NCBI GenBank assembly: GCA_965112735.1
Contig: OZ218961.1
Coordinates: 930,001 to 994,000 of the forward strand
DNA length: 64,000 bases
Source: Phaeosaccion multiseriatum
Lineage: Eukaryota > Ochrophyta, other classes
Direction: 5' to 3'
Positions within the stretch are counted from its first letter, which is position 1; every line of letters starts with the position of its first letter. Of this stretch, positions 53,301 to 64,000 are shown one piece after another. The notes under the pieces were generated by a model that did no database searches, had not been told where the DNA came from, and saw nothing but the letters and a program-made list of their open reading frames with translations. The position numbers and the translations under genes were made by a program.

Positions 53301-54506
53301 GCGGACGGGGTGGGTAGGAGGTTGGGGCTGAGCGACACGTGGCTGCTGCGTCAGAGAAAGGCAGGCGAGGAAGTGGGCAGTAGGAGGGCAGCCCCAAACA
53401 GAGCCACCTGTACTATTTCTCTGCTGCTGCCTCTTCTCCGCCTCCCTTACCTTGGCCATGCCAAAGTCGCACACCTTGACCCTGTTGCTGTGGTACACGA
53501 GGAAGTTCAAGCTCTTGACGTCTCGGTGCAGCACGCCCTCCGCATGAAGATGCGCCAGGCCTCGCACACCGTCGTACAGCATCGCCACACGCTCATCCCA
53601 CGTCGACGGGAAGGCGTCTGGGCCTCCTTGCTGCTCTCCACTGCCGCACGTTGCAGCGTGCATCTGCAGATACTCGTACAAGCTTCGCTTTGGAGCGAGC
53701 TCCATCACCACGCACAGCGTGGGCTCCACTGTGCACGCGCCATAGAGAGGCACGATGAAGTCGTGGCGCAGCAAGTTGTGGACCTTGATTTCGTTGCGGA
53801 ACTCCTTCAGCTCTTTGGCGCTCAGAGCCGCGCCATTACTGGTGATCACCTTCACTGCCACTTTCGTCTCCCTCCACTTGGCAACTCTCACCGCCCCGAA
53901 GCTGCCCTGGCCCAAACACCCCGCCGCGCTGTAATCAAGCTCGAGATCGGAAAGGTCAATCTCTTTGAAGCCTAAGACCCTCTCCCCCGCCTGTAGTCGA
54001 CTCACCCTCAGCGCCTCCACCACCTGCGTGTACCGCTCGTCCATCATGCTCGTCTTCTCCTTCTCGTCCTCCAGGTCTTGTAGCAATTTGGTCATGTCCT
54101 CCTCTTCGTCCCTTTGACGGTGTGCCTCCTCCTGCTGTGCGGCAAGTCTCGCCCTCACCGTCTCGCTCAGCTGAAGGTGCTGTACACACTGATCAAGGCG
54201 ACGGTGGAATTCCGCAAAGACGCCAATATGTGCATTGGCGCGGCGCTGGATCTTCAACCACGTCCGAATTGCGGCATACTCACTGAGTTTCTCCTCAATC
54301 TCCCAGACCAGCGTACGCAGGTAGCGTAGGGCACTACCCCTCTCCTCCTCCCATACCCCCTCCCCTCTAAGAGCCTGCAGAGGCTCCTCCAGCATCGTGA
54401 GCCGGTCAGCGACGCGCTTACACTGCTTGGGGTAGCATTTGACCCGCTCTGCATGGTTTATGATTGCCTGTATGCTTGTGAACACCAGACTTACAAGCTC
54501 GTCCAT
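50277..54506 (-). CDS. TKL-type protein kinase with N-terminal helical domain and 13 ARM repeats
   Basis: Exons: 54506-53451, 53277-53159 and 52863-50277; 1253 residues. The start MDELVSLVFTSIQAIINHAE is chosen because the longer frame upstream is encoded by a fold-back element. Residues 1-150 form a helical bundle like the N-terminal domain of MLKL and plant Cbl-N-like proteins (inference). A coiled-coil stretch follows. Kinase core about 198-450: GQGSFGAVRVAKW (glycine loop), VAVKV (Lys), HRDVKSLNFLV (catalytic loop), DFG, YHWMAPE; all catalytic residues present, Ser/Thr or dual specificity of TKL type. After a Gln/Arg linker come 13 armadillo-like repeats of about 43 residues (EAGACEAVVTAMVKHAEDRG then VQEQACWAVANL). 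Repeats 3-13 are nearly identical in DNA. Likely a signalling receptor or scaffold in the cytosol. The 3' end is frameshifted. Confidence 0.9.
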
Positions 54507-54649
54507 GGTGAGCACTACTAGGCTGGGCGATGGTCGTCCCTTCGCTGCACGTTGTGGTATATTTTGTCCTTGTCGTCCAAAAACCTCTGGGATCATTCTT
54601 GAGCTTTTTTCTGTGGTTTCGATCCGCGATCGTTCCCAACCATTTATTT
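54507..54649. promoter_or_regulatory. 5' flank of the kinase gene
   Basis: Short upstream region. It includes a partial fold-back terminus (CTGTGGTTTCGATCCGCGAT at 54611-54630) just before the complete element. No TATA box seen. Confidence 0.35.
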
Positions 54650-55033
54650 CTGTGGTTTCGATTTCGCGGTTGAGAGAGGGCACTTTTGACGCCAATTAAT
54701 TTTTTTATTTTTTTGACGCCAAATGACGATTACTTTTGCCCCGTCGTTTGACGACGCTTGAGTCCCCTGTTTGACGCTCTTCGACGCACTTTGACGCACT
54801 TTGACGCCCTTTTATCTGACTTCGATCGTGCAATTTTCATCTGACTAACGAAGACGTTACGTAAATTAAGGCGAATTAAGATGAACGGGCGTGTCGTAGT
54901 GCGTCAAAGTGCGTCAAAGTGGGTCAAAGTGGGTCAAAGTGGGTCAAACAGGCGTTCAAAGGGGGTCAAAAAGGGTTTCAATCGCCGTCAAAGCAATCGT
55001 CATTTGGCGTCAAAAGTGCGACTCAACCCGCGT
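54650..55033. mobile_element. Fold-back element 1 (imperfect inverted repeat)
   Basis: The left end CTGTGGTTTCGATTTCGCGG and GGCACTTTTGACGCCA are mirrored at the right end by TGGCGTCAAAAGTGCGACTC and AACCCGCG. The arms carry tandem decamers (TTTGACGCAC on the left, GTGGGTCAAA or GTGCGTCAAA on the right) around an AT-rich centre near 54820-54880. No coding capacity. It is more diverged than element 2. Confidence 0.8.
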
Positions 55034-55054
55034 TTTTTTCAAATTAAAAAACAA

Positions 55055-55470
55055 TTAAAAATTACTGTGATTTCGCGGTTGAGTGGCACTTTTTACGCCC
55101 AATTACGCCACATTAATTTTTTTTTACGCCAAATGACGACTTTTTTTACGACGTTTGACGACGTTTGACGACGCTTTAGCCCCCTATTTGACGCCCTTTG
55201 ACGCCCTTTGACGCACTTTGACGCCCTTTTATCTTAATTCGCCTTAATTTCGTCTAAAAAAAATCACGTAAAAGAAAATCACGGAAAAGGGCGTCAAAGG
55301 GCGTCAAAGGGCGTCAAAAGGCGTCAAAGGGCGTCAAATAGGGGGCTAAAGCGTCGTCAAACGTCGTAAAACGTCGTAAAAAAAGTCGTCATTTGGCGTA
55401 AAAAAAAAATAATGGGGCGTAATTGGGCGTAAAAAGTGCCACTCAACCGCGAAATCACAGTAATTAAAAT
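55055..55470. mobile_element. Fold-back element 2 (near-perfect inverted repeat)
   Basis: The left end CTGTGATTTCGCGGTTGAGT (55065) is the reverse complement of the right end ACTCAACCGCGAAATCACAG (ending 55460), and the palindrome extends into AATTAAAA flanks. Each arm is about 180 bp, with GGGCGTCAAA decamers four to five times (55290-55345; complement at 55190-55232). An AATTCGCCTTAATTTCGTCT-type spacer lies between them. No ORF. It resembles a non-autonomous fold-back transposon or MITE. Confidence 0.88.
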
Positions 55471-55642
55471 TAAAAAGAATACTTCAGTCTCAAAGCTTCT
55501 TCCTCTCTCTGTGTGTCTCTCTCTCTGTCTCTCTCTCCTCTTCTCTCCCCTCCCTCTCCCTACTCTCTCTCTCTCTTGTTCCTACATACCACTATGCCGC
55601 CCCCTTGGAGCCCCCTGAGCCACAGACAACGAGCATCGCATA

Positions 55643-55678
<36 letters not shown>

Positions 55679-55820
55679 CTCTGTCTCTTATCTCCCTCCC
55701 TCTCCCCCCCTCTCCATCCCTTCCTCCCCCTCCCTCCCTGCCTTCCTCTTTGGCAACGACCAATAGAGACAGTTACAAACGTCCAAGGTCCACCACGCTC
55801 AAACCCAAACTCCAACTCAA
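55471..55820. other. Intergenic, CT-rich
   Basis: Two stretches of TCTCTC or CCCTC repeat (about 55503-55580 and 55646-55740) lie between the fold-back element and the mannosidase stop. No gene supported. Confidence 0.6.
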
Positions 55821-58800
55821 TCAGGGGCGAAGCACAAGAACGACCGTCTTGACCTCATACGGCCTGAAATCAAGACTCACCCTGCCCCCTCTCCCCCCCC
55901 CCCCACTCTCCCCGCCCCCCTCCACCCACCCAAGACCCACACTCACGCCCTCGTCATGGGCAACAACACCCCCCCCTGCTCCTCCTCTATTCGGAACCCC
56001 GCCCCCCCCCCCCTCCTCCTCCGCCCCCTCCTCCCAGTCCAGGGGGGGGGCTATCAAGTCTTCCATAACGTTGCTGGCGTACACGTGTTGGACATTCACC
56101 TCCGTCGCCCATTTGAGATTCACAGGGCCGCGCCCTCCGTAGGCCTCGTACATGCGCACCACCACGCACGCGCCGACGCTGCTGCTCGGAAGTCCAGCAA
56201 TGCCCTTGCCACTGGTACCATCACCACCACCACCACCGCCACCATCATCACCACCACCACCGCCATCATCATCATCATCACCATCATCCCTCATAGCGGC
56301 AAGAGCATCAGCCGCAGAAGCAGCAACAGTAGGAGGAGGAGGAGGAGGAGTGGCAGCGGCATCATCTCCTCCTTCTCTGCCGGAGACAGGAGGGGGCAGA
56401 AAGCTCTGCTCCTCCGCGAGCTTCACCGCGGCCAACAGGACGTTGCAAGGCCTCCCTGTCGTTCTACTGCTGCTGCTGCTGCTGCCGCCTATATTACTGT
56501 TGCCCAAATGGCTGCTTCCAGAGCTGGTGCCGTATGACCAACTGCTGCCCCCCCATGTCGTCACCTCCTCTGCACACTCCAGCGACAGCAGAGATCCCAC
56601 CCGCGACGCCATGGCTTCCACTGCAGTCCCCATGCTGATGCTTCGGCTCCTGCCGCCGCTCCCTCCTGCACCAGAAGCAGTGTCAGCCGCAACCTCCGCC
56701 AACGCCCCCGCCTTTCCCACCCCGTCCTGCAACGGCAGCATGAGCAGAGGCTTGTTAAAGGCCACCGCCTCCTGCGCCACCCCTGCTTCCCTCAGCGTAC
56801 CCACGTGAGGGAGGAGCGCGTAACGGAAACGATGGCACCCCATGTCACAGTTGGCATCGGGCTCTTTGGGGCTACGCAGCAAACTCAAACTCATGACGTT
56901 GCCCCTGCACGAGTGGCCGTACTTGCTGTCGTTGAGGAGCACCACTGGGTGGGTGAGCGTGGTATGTCAATGGGTGGGTGGGTGGGTGGGTGGGGGTGGA
57001 AGGGAGAGAGTTGAGTTTTTGGGTCAATAGACTTGGAAGCTGAAAGCTGAAGGTTGAACTGAAACTGAAGATGAAGCTCATACTCATACTGTCTCTCTGA
57101 CTCACCTCCGTCCTTTGTGAGCGCACACATATCTCGAAACTCAAAACTCAAAAACCCAAAAACTCAAAACGCAAACTACCCCTTGGAAACTGAAGTGAAC
57201 CTCAAACTGAAACAACCGTGACTCACCCCCGAATCCGTCTTCGGACAAGTCCATGTACTTGTGAGCGCACACCTCGTGCTTGGCGGCATCCCAGCTCGTG
57301 TTGGAGTGGGTAGGACGCTTCACCTGATGGGGAGGGAGGGGTGGGGGGTGGAGAAGGAGAAGAGGATGGGGAAAGGGTGAGCGAAGAGGCAAAGGGGGCG
57401 GGGGGGAGGGAGAGAGGGAGGGAGGGAGGGAAGGAGGGGAGGGAGGGAGGGGAGGGAGGGAGGGAGAGTGTGTGAGGAAGAGAGGATAAGAGAAGAGGAA
57501 GAGAGCACAGCAGAAGAGAAAGAACAAGGAAAAACAGCAACCCAAGCCAAGCAAAACCAAACTCACCTGACCAAACTGCGTCTCGTAGGTTGCCGAGTCG
57601 GTGTGAATGGCAAGCGGAAACTCAAGCTTGAGAATCTTGTACTGCTCATGCCACTGCACCTCCGCCTCGAAATCAAGTCGGGGGGAAGTGGCGGTTACAG
57701 AAACAGTCAGCACCTGTTGAACCATGGAGGGTTAAGCAACAAGGGGTCAGCGAGGGGTTGGTAACCACGAGGGGATATCAACAAGGGGTAAATTGCAAGG
57801 GGTCAAGAGGTACTAACAAACGGTTCAACGAGTTAGCGACGAGAGATGGGCAACGAGGGTTGGCAGCGAGGGGGTAGCAACGAGGGTATTCGGTAGAGAG
57901 GTTAATCGAGGCGAGGGCAGCAAGAGCAACCCGAGGTTCGCAACGAAGGGTTACTGGCAACGAGGGGGTAACAACGAGAGTTACTGTGGGGTTAGCAGCA
58001 ACGATTAACGAGGATTGAACGAGGAGTTAACGAGAAGTTAACGAGCACACGCACCATACTACTTCGACTGCTGAGGCGATACGTGAAGCTCACACCCGCT
58101 CGGGCGCTACCCCAGGGAGAGTGTCTGTCGCCGTCGCTGTCAATCCTGGCAAACTTTCCTCGAATCACAGTTGGCTTTTGGAGGTGGTACGGGAACACAT
58201 CCCACGCATCCCAGAAGAAGGGCAAATCTTCATGCATCACGACTGTGTTTCCGCCGAGGCATGGTGCTTGTGCTTGTGAGGAGGAGGATGATGATGATGA
58301 TGATGCTCCTGCTGTTGCTCCTGCTGGGGTGGGTGGGTGGGTGGGTTGGTGCGTGGGTGAGTGGGTGTCGAGTGGGTGGGCAGTGTGTGGAGAGCAACCT
58401 TCTGGGGGGATGTGGGTAGTGAAGAGACGAAAGTGAAGCGACATACACACCTGTTGGTTCTACAGACGACTGCCCCGTCTGCTGCTCGATGCACTCCCTG
58501 TGTCCCGTGCGTGCGCTCGTGAGGCGCTTGTCTTGGAGGTGGAGAAGAGCACCACTATAAGAAAACTCTGCCCTAATGAATTTGTTTTCCAGTACCACAT
58601 ACGACTCCTCCCGCTTCTCCTTCTTCTCCCCATCATCACCGCCACGGCCACCGTCACCACCACCGGTAACAGCAGCATTTGGTGATACAGCAGTGCCTGC
58701 TTCCTCCACTCTGACGTAGTCCTGCAAAGGGGAACAAATCAGAAGGAAGGGGAAGGGAGGAGAGAGCTCTTTTCAGCACAAATAGATAAGTAGGGTTGAA

Positions 58801-61800
58801 GTATACGGAATGGCGGCTTTAACAACCCACCGCCTCCTCGTACTCCCTGCTCTCTCTCTTTCACTCACTCACTCCCTCCCTTCCCTCCCTCACTCCCTCA
58901 CTCCCTCCCTCCCTCCCTCCCTCCGTATCACCAACACACAAACCTCAATGAGGTGTGCCTTGACCCATAGCGAGAGCGCCTCTCTGGGGCGGTGATGTTC
59001 CTCCAAGAGAGAGGGAAGGCTCAGCACCACATGACCCATCGGGGGCACGGCAGGGAGCAGCACCGACTGGGCGGACTGCAGAGGAAGAGGGGGGGGGGGA
59101 GGAGGGAAGGGGAGAGGAGGAGGGGGGAGAGGGGGAAGAGGGGGAGCAGCAGGAGGAGGAGGAGAAGGAGGAGGAGGAGGGGAAGGGGGTGTTATGGTGA
59201 CTTGTAAGACGTCCTTCCCCTCCCCATCCCTCTCTGCCCCCCCTTCTTCGTATCACCAACTCACTCACTTTGTGTACAGTGACTCCGTCCACCTCGCATC
59301 TCACATCCCACTCCTTGGGCAGCGTCACCACTTCCCCTCTTCGCTCAAAGGCAGAGGTGTTCACAACAAGCATGGAGGAGGGAGGTGTGGAGCTGCCGTC
59401 CCCGGTGGGGAAGCTCGGCCGTAGACCCAGGGAGAGCGCCCGGTCCTCCAAGAGGCGACGCTGAATGGTGCAGCATGATGCCAGAGCCTGGAGGGAGGGG
59501 AGGGAGGGAGGGAGATATCCATACATACATACATACATACATACATACATACATACATACATACATACATACATACATACATAGACATATGAGATGAGAT
59601 GAAGATTAGTCTCTCCTCCCTCCCCCCCTCCTTTCCTCCCGCTCTCTCTCCCACCCTTCCTTCCTCCCTCTCTTTCTCCCTTCCTTCCTTCCTTCCTTCC
59701 TTCCTTCCTTCCTTCCTCCCTCTCCCTCCCTCCGTCCATCCCTCCCTCAAGCACTCACTCACCTCCTTGTACATTGCCGTTGCCTCCTCAGCGACCATCT
59801 GAATGCAGCTGCCGGGCAGTACATCGTGGAACTGATTCAGCAGCACCGACTGCCAGATGGCGTACAGCTCTCTGTGAATAGCATGCACTTTCCTAGCGGC
59901 AGACACTCTGGCCACCCTTCCACCTTCCTTCCTACCGCTGCCGCCGCCATCCACTGCCATCCCCCTGCTGGTGCTGTTGGAAGGGGTCGTGCGAGCTCGC
60001 TTGGCACTCCTTCTGCGTTCACCTTCTCCTTCTGCTGCTGCTGCTGCCGCTGCTCCTACTCCTCCTTCATCCTCCTCCGCTGTGGTGGGCGGGAAATAAA
60101 ACGGACATGGAGTCCCTTACGTAAGGTAGCTGAGATCTGTGACGGTCCCTACATGGCCATGTACCCCCTACCTACCACTCTACCTACCTACCTACCTACG
60201 ACCTACCTACCTACCTACCTATACCTACCCACTAACCTACTCTACGTACCTACCTACCTGCCTACCTACCTACCTACCAATCTACCTTACGTACCTACCT
60301 ACCTGCCCACCTACCTACCCACCTTCCTACCTACCAATCTACCTACCTACGTACCTACGTACCTGCCTACCTACCTACCCACCTACCCACCTACCTTCCT
60401 ACCTACCCACCTAACTACCTACCACTCTCCAATCTCCTTCCTTCTTGCCTACCTACCTACCTACCTACCTACCAATCTACCACCCACCTACCACCTGCCT
60501 ACATACCTACTTCTATACCTACCTACCTACGTACCTACGTACCTGCCTACCTACCTACCCACCTACCCACCTTCCTTCCTACCTACCCACCCACCTACCT
60601 ACCTACCTACTTGTACTACCTACCTACCTACCTACCAATTTGCCTACCTTCCTTCCTACTTACCCACCTACCTACCTACCTACCTACCTACTTGTACCTA
60701 CCTACCTACCTTCCATTTTACACGCCACACGCGACTGTGCTGAGCTCCCCACAGCACAGACTTACACCTACGTGGCTACCACAAATGCAAACTCAAACTC
60801 ACCTTCTTGTTGAGTGGTGGTGCCCTGCAGACCATGCCCCTCCCTGACGAGTGCCTCCACCACGAGGGCCTCGCAATCGAACAGCGCCTCTTCGCATCTG
60901 AGGCAGGAGGAGAGGAAGGGGCGGATAGGGATTCTGTAAGTAAACCATGACGGGAGAGGGCCATCGAACAGCGCCTTTTCACGGGTAAGGCAGGAGGAGA
61001 GGAAGGGCCGGCAGGGAGGTCATGAGGTGACAATGACAGGAGAGGGGTTGTTATCCTGAAACTCAAACTGAAGAAGACTCACCTCCGATTGAGGCGCTTG
61101 AGCTCTGCCTGGGAGGTGAGCGTTCCCTGGTGCAGCTCCAGATACAGCTCGCCTTTGGGGCAAAGGCAGGAGGGGAGGGAAGGGAGGGAGGGAGGGAGGG
61201 AGGGAGGGAGGGAGGGAGGGAGGGAGGGAGGGAGGGAGGGAGGGAGGGAGGGAGGGAGGGAGGGAGGGAGGGGAGGGAGGGGAGGGAGGGGAGGGAGGGG
61301 AGGGAGGGGAGGGAGGGGAGGGAGGGGAGGGAGGGGAGGGAGGGGAGGGAGGGGAGGGAGGGGAGGGAGGGGAGGGAGGGGAGGGAGGGGAGGGAGGGGA
61401 GGGAGGGGAGGGAGGGGAGGGAGGGGAGGGAGGGGCGGGAGGGGAGGGAGGGGAGGGGAGGGGAGGGAGGGAGGGGAGGGGAGGGAGGGAGGGGAGGGGA
61501 GGGAGGGAGGGAGGGGAGGGAGGGAGGGAGGGGAGGGGAGGGAGGGAGGGGAGGGGAGGGAGGGAGGGGAGGGGAGGGAGGGAGGGGAGGGGAGGGAGGG
61601 AGGGAGGGGAGGGGAGGGAGGGAGGGGAGGGGAGGGAGGGAGGGGAGGGGAGGGAGGGAGGGGAGGGGAGGGAGGGAGGGGAGGGGAGGGAGGGAGGGGA
61701 GGGGAGGGGAGGGAGGGGAGGGGAGGGAGGGAGGGGAGGGGAGGGAGGGAGGGGAGGGGAGGGAGGGAGGGGAGGGGAGGGAGGGAGGGGAGGGGAGGGA

Positions 61801-62777
61801 GGGAGGGGAGGGGAGGGAGGGAGGGGAGGGGAGGGAGGGAGGGGAGGGGAGGGGTGAGGATGGGATGGAGGGGATGGAGGGAGGGAGGGAGGGGAGAGGG
61901 GAGGGAGGGGATGGAGGGGATGGAGGAGAGGGGAGATGGGCATGACAGGAGGAAATGTGGGACGGCAGTCAATGTACAGCTCGATTCGGCAGTGGGGAAG
62001 TGTTGGATGGGCAATCAATGTACAGCTCGCTTCGGCAGTGGGGAAGGGGAGAAGGGGACGACAGGAAGGGTAGGGAAGGGAAGGGAAAGGAAAGAGACGT
62101 ACGGACGGACTGACTGAATGACTGACTGACACCACGCAGGGATTGTCTCCCTGACACCAGGTACTGACCTGCCCACCGGGGTGCGTAACGGCCCGCTCTC
62201 TCTCGCTGCCGCTTGAGGGCTCTGTAGAAGCCCCGAGGGGTACCGCCACGTACGGAGGGCAGACCAGGACAGCGGAGAGACTCTTCTCCTCCCTGCCCAT
62301 ATGACTGCCCGTGCGGCTTTCTCTGCCCCTGCCCCTGCTGTACCACCAACGGCTGTCCCTGTCCCTGCCCCTGCCCCTCCTCCTGCCTCTCCCGCCGTTG
62401 ACGTTTCACCCCGGCTCCCAAACCCATCCGTTGTAACCGCTCCAACATGTAGGCCTGTGGACCCCCTCCTCCATCTCCGTGTCCGAACAAGAGCAGATTG
62501 TGACCAAACACCCCCTGATTCTTGTTGTTGGTGCTCGACTTGAGGACGTCAGCGGCCGAAGCCTCTGAGCAGTATGTGTCTCCGGGTGGTAAGTGAGCAA
62601 GGACCTCGGTACCGTCCAGACCCTCCCATAGGAAGGTGGTGTGGGGGAACTTGTTGACGAGGTTCCAGGACATCTTTTGCGTGAGGAAGTAGTGCATGCC
62701 TGGTGCGATAAGGTAGATGGGGAAGAAAGAGGAAGAGAAAATGGAGTATACGATCAAATATCGTAGAAAGAAAAGGG

Positions 62778-62826
<49 letters not shown>

Positions 62827-64000
62827 GAAGAGGAGGAGGAGGAAGAGTAGTAGTAGCAGTAGTAGTAGTAGTAGTAGAGGCAGTAGTAGGAGTAGGAGGA
62901 GGAGTTCAAACGTTTATTCAGTAAGCAAGTTGAGGTGTTTGAGGTGCAAAACGAGAGGAGACGGTACGTACGTGATGCACATGTGACATTATATAAGCAT
63001 GAGATTCAAAGGAACGTTGAGCACAGCGCATGGAGAGCCCCTTCCTGTCCCTTCGTGCTCCTTCCTGCTCATTTCTATCCCTTCCTCCCAAGTGGTGACA
63101 TTCCACATCCATTCAATACGTACCCGCGGATTGCGCCAGTTGGGGAATTTGGGCGGCATACCCAAACGTGTCAGGAAGGAAGAAGATCTCACATCGGAAA
63201 ACAAACTCGGCCTGGCAGAAGCGCTGCCCCTGTGTGTGTATGGCAGTGGATGGTAGTAGATGGATGGCAGCGGATGACAGGGAACGAATGGGCCACCTCG
63301 ACATAAAAGACGCGCTCACACACGTACACATACACATACATACACACACGCACACGCGCCCACACACGCACACCGCATACACACACGCACACACACAACT
63401 CACTCACACGCACAGATCGTACGTTGTAGTTGTATATCTCACCTGCAAGAACTGCCTACAGAGGCTCTCCCCAGAGGGTACGTTACAGTCCGATTCCACC
63501 CACGACCCGCACACAGGGAGGAAGCGTCCGGCCTTAAAGGCCTGCTTCACTCTCTTGTAAAGCTCAGGGACGGTCTCTTTGAGCCATTGGAACTGGACAG
63601 CCTGTGAGGCCACGAATGTGTAGTCCGGGTACTTGTCTATGAGTTGCAGTTGTGTGGCCCAGGACCGCACCACCTTTCGCTTGGCCTCGCTGACATTGGA
63701 AATTGGAATTGGAAATTGACAAATGTGATGACACCAGGTACAAGCGGGGAGGGGGAGAGGGAGGTGATGAGGGAGAGGGGGAAGGAGGAAGGGAGGAAGG
63801 GAGGGGATGAGGAAAGGGGGGGGGGGGAGGGAGGGGGAGGAAGAGGATGAGGATGAGGGTGAGAAGGGGCGGAAGAGGTGCGCAAAGAGTCTCTCTGCCT
63901 CAGTGACTGACCGCCTCTTTCCGCCTCTCCTCATCGTAGTATCATAAGTCACTAAACTGCCATCCGATGCCATCCCATAGACAACAACACTCACTCACTG
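55821..64000 (-). CDS. MAN2C1: Cytosolic alpha-mannosidase, GH38 (MAN2C1 type), N-terminus outside window
   Basis: Trims free oligomannosides in the cytosol in other eukaryotes. Thirteen exons on the minus strand: 63689-63443, 63229-63124, 62699-62169, 61152-61083, 60897-60803, 60079-59763, 59487-59269, 59075-58944, 58721-58451, 58323-58055, 57713-57567, 57323-57227 and 56944-55821. Phases agree throughout; about 1207 residues are visible. Motifs in order: [20 protein letters not shown] (expected catalytic Asp), [124 protein letters not shown] and a final [12 protein letters not shown]. The conserved N-terminal block with the zinc-site HxD must lie beyond 64000. Low-complexity inserts (Gly/Ser/Asp-rich, about 56700-55900) lengthen it. 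The exact acceptor at 58323 is one of several in-phase choices. Confidence 0.93.
57730..58030. repeat. GCAACGAGGG-type degenerate repeat in mannosidase intron
   Basis: Units such as CAACGAGGGTTA, TAACGAG and GGCAACGAGGG recur irregularly through the intron between the exons ending 58055 and starting 57713. Confidence 0.6.
59517..59583. repeat. (CATA)n microsatellite
   Basis: About 16 pure CATA units inside the mannosidase intron just before the acceptor side of the exon starting 59487. It is followed by CCCTC and (TTCC)n at 59681-59715 in the same intron. Confidence 0.97.
60178..60710. repeat. CCTA minisatellite, about 530 bp
   Basis: CCTA tetramers with periodic ACCTACGTACCTGCC variants give a higher-order pattern. 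They fill most of the mannosidase intron between exons 60897-60803 and 60079-59763. A related array lies at 44070-44260 in the large gene. Confidence 0.95.
61167..61857. repeat. (GGGA)n and GGGAGGGGA array, about 690 bp
   Basis: First pure GGGA to about 61270, then nonamer GGGAGGGGA to about 61440, then 13-bp mixtures. On the sense (minus) strand it is (TCCC)n, ending about 15 bp before the acceptor at 61154-61153. The G-rich strand has very many G-quadruplex-forming runs. Confidence 0.97.
62779..62900. repeat. (TAG)n microsatellite
   Basis: About 15 TAG units, then GGA/TAG mixtures, in the mannosidase intron upstream of the exon at 62699. Confidence 0.95.

Noticed and set aside
54507-54695. 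N-terminal extension of the kinase from the upstream ATG at 54695
   Set aside because: The extra 63 residues are encoded by the end of a fold-back element. MDELVSLVF at 54506 starts the conserved-looking helical domain.

Overview
The window is nuclear DNA of a eukaryote, most likely a photosynthetic stramenopile (ochrophyte alga). Genes are split by many GT-AG introns and are dense on both strands. The first gene encodes a hydrophobic leader with an ASAFAP motif, the signature of secondary red-lineage plastid import. A delta-tubulin gene implies basal bodies with triplet microtubules, so a flagellated stage. A receptor-like LRR gene with one repeat per exon recalls the exon-shuffled LRR families described in the brown alga Ectocarpus. 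I cannot name the species. GC is high, and introns and some exons are loaded with purine/pyrimidine microsatellites.

Layout. 1-631: 5' end of a plastid-targeted cytochrome b5-domain protein (minus). 1304-4353: class II CPD photolyase (plus, 7 exons). 4683-7502: delta-tubulin (minus, 5 exons). 7833-about 15075: LRR gene (plus) with 26 consecutive 72-nt exons, each one LRR, separated by near-identical introns. 15065-15505: decayed ORF. 16061-17923: four 3' exons of an unknown minus-strand gene; one intron is filled by a telomere-like minisatellite. 18850-20526: FNIP-repeat protein (minus). 20870-29174: glutamate decarboxylase (plus, 21 exons; every splice phase closes to a 519-residue protein).

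25918-41168 is a tandem duplication of about 7.6 kb. Each unit carries the 3' part of the decarboxylase gene, a FNIP-repeat gene and the 5' part of a large plus-strand gene. Across the junction, the 5' exons of the large gene are fused to an intron and 3' exons of the decarboxylase. The copies decay in a complementary way: the downstream decarboxylase fragment has a stop codon and a shifted splice site, the second FNIP gene has one in-frame stop, and the upstream 5' copy of the large gene is frameshifted. The intact large gene (40065-49121, 12 exons, about 1621 residues) has long polyglycine tracts.

49961-50110 is a relic of a GH1 beta-glucosidase C-terminus. 50188-54506 (minus) encodes a TKL-type kinase with an N-terminal helical domain and 13 C-terminal armadillo repeats. 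54650-55470 holds two unusual AT-richer fold-back elements built from GGGCGTCAAA-like decamers. 55821 to the window end (minus) is a cytosolic alpha-mannosidase (GH38, MAN2C1 type), lacking its N-terminal exons.

The genes cover DNA repair, the flagellar apparatus, GABA/glutamate metabolism, glycan turnover and repeat-based recognition. They form no operon or pathway. What links them is repeat-driven evolution: LRR exons, FNIP, ARM, segmental duplication and microsatellite growth in introns.
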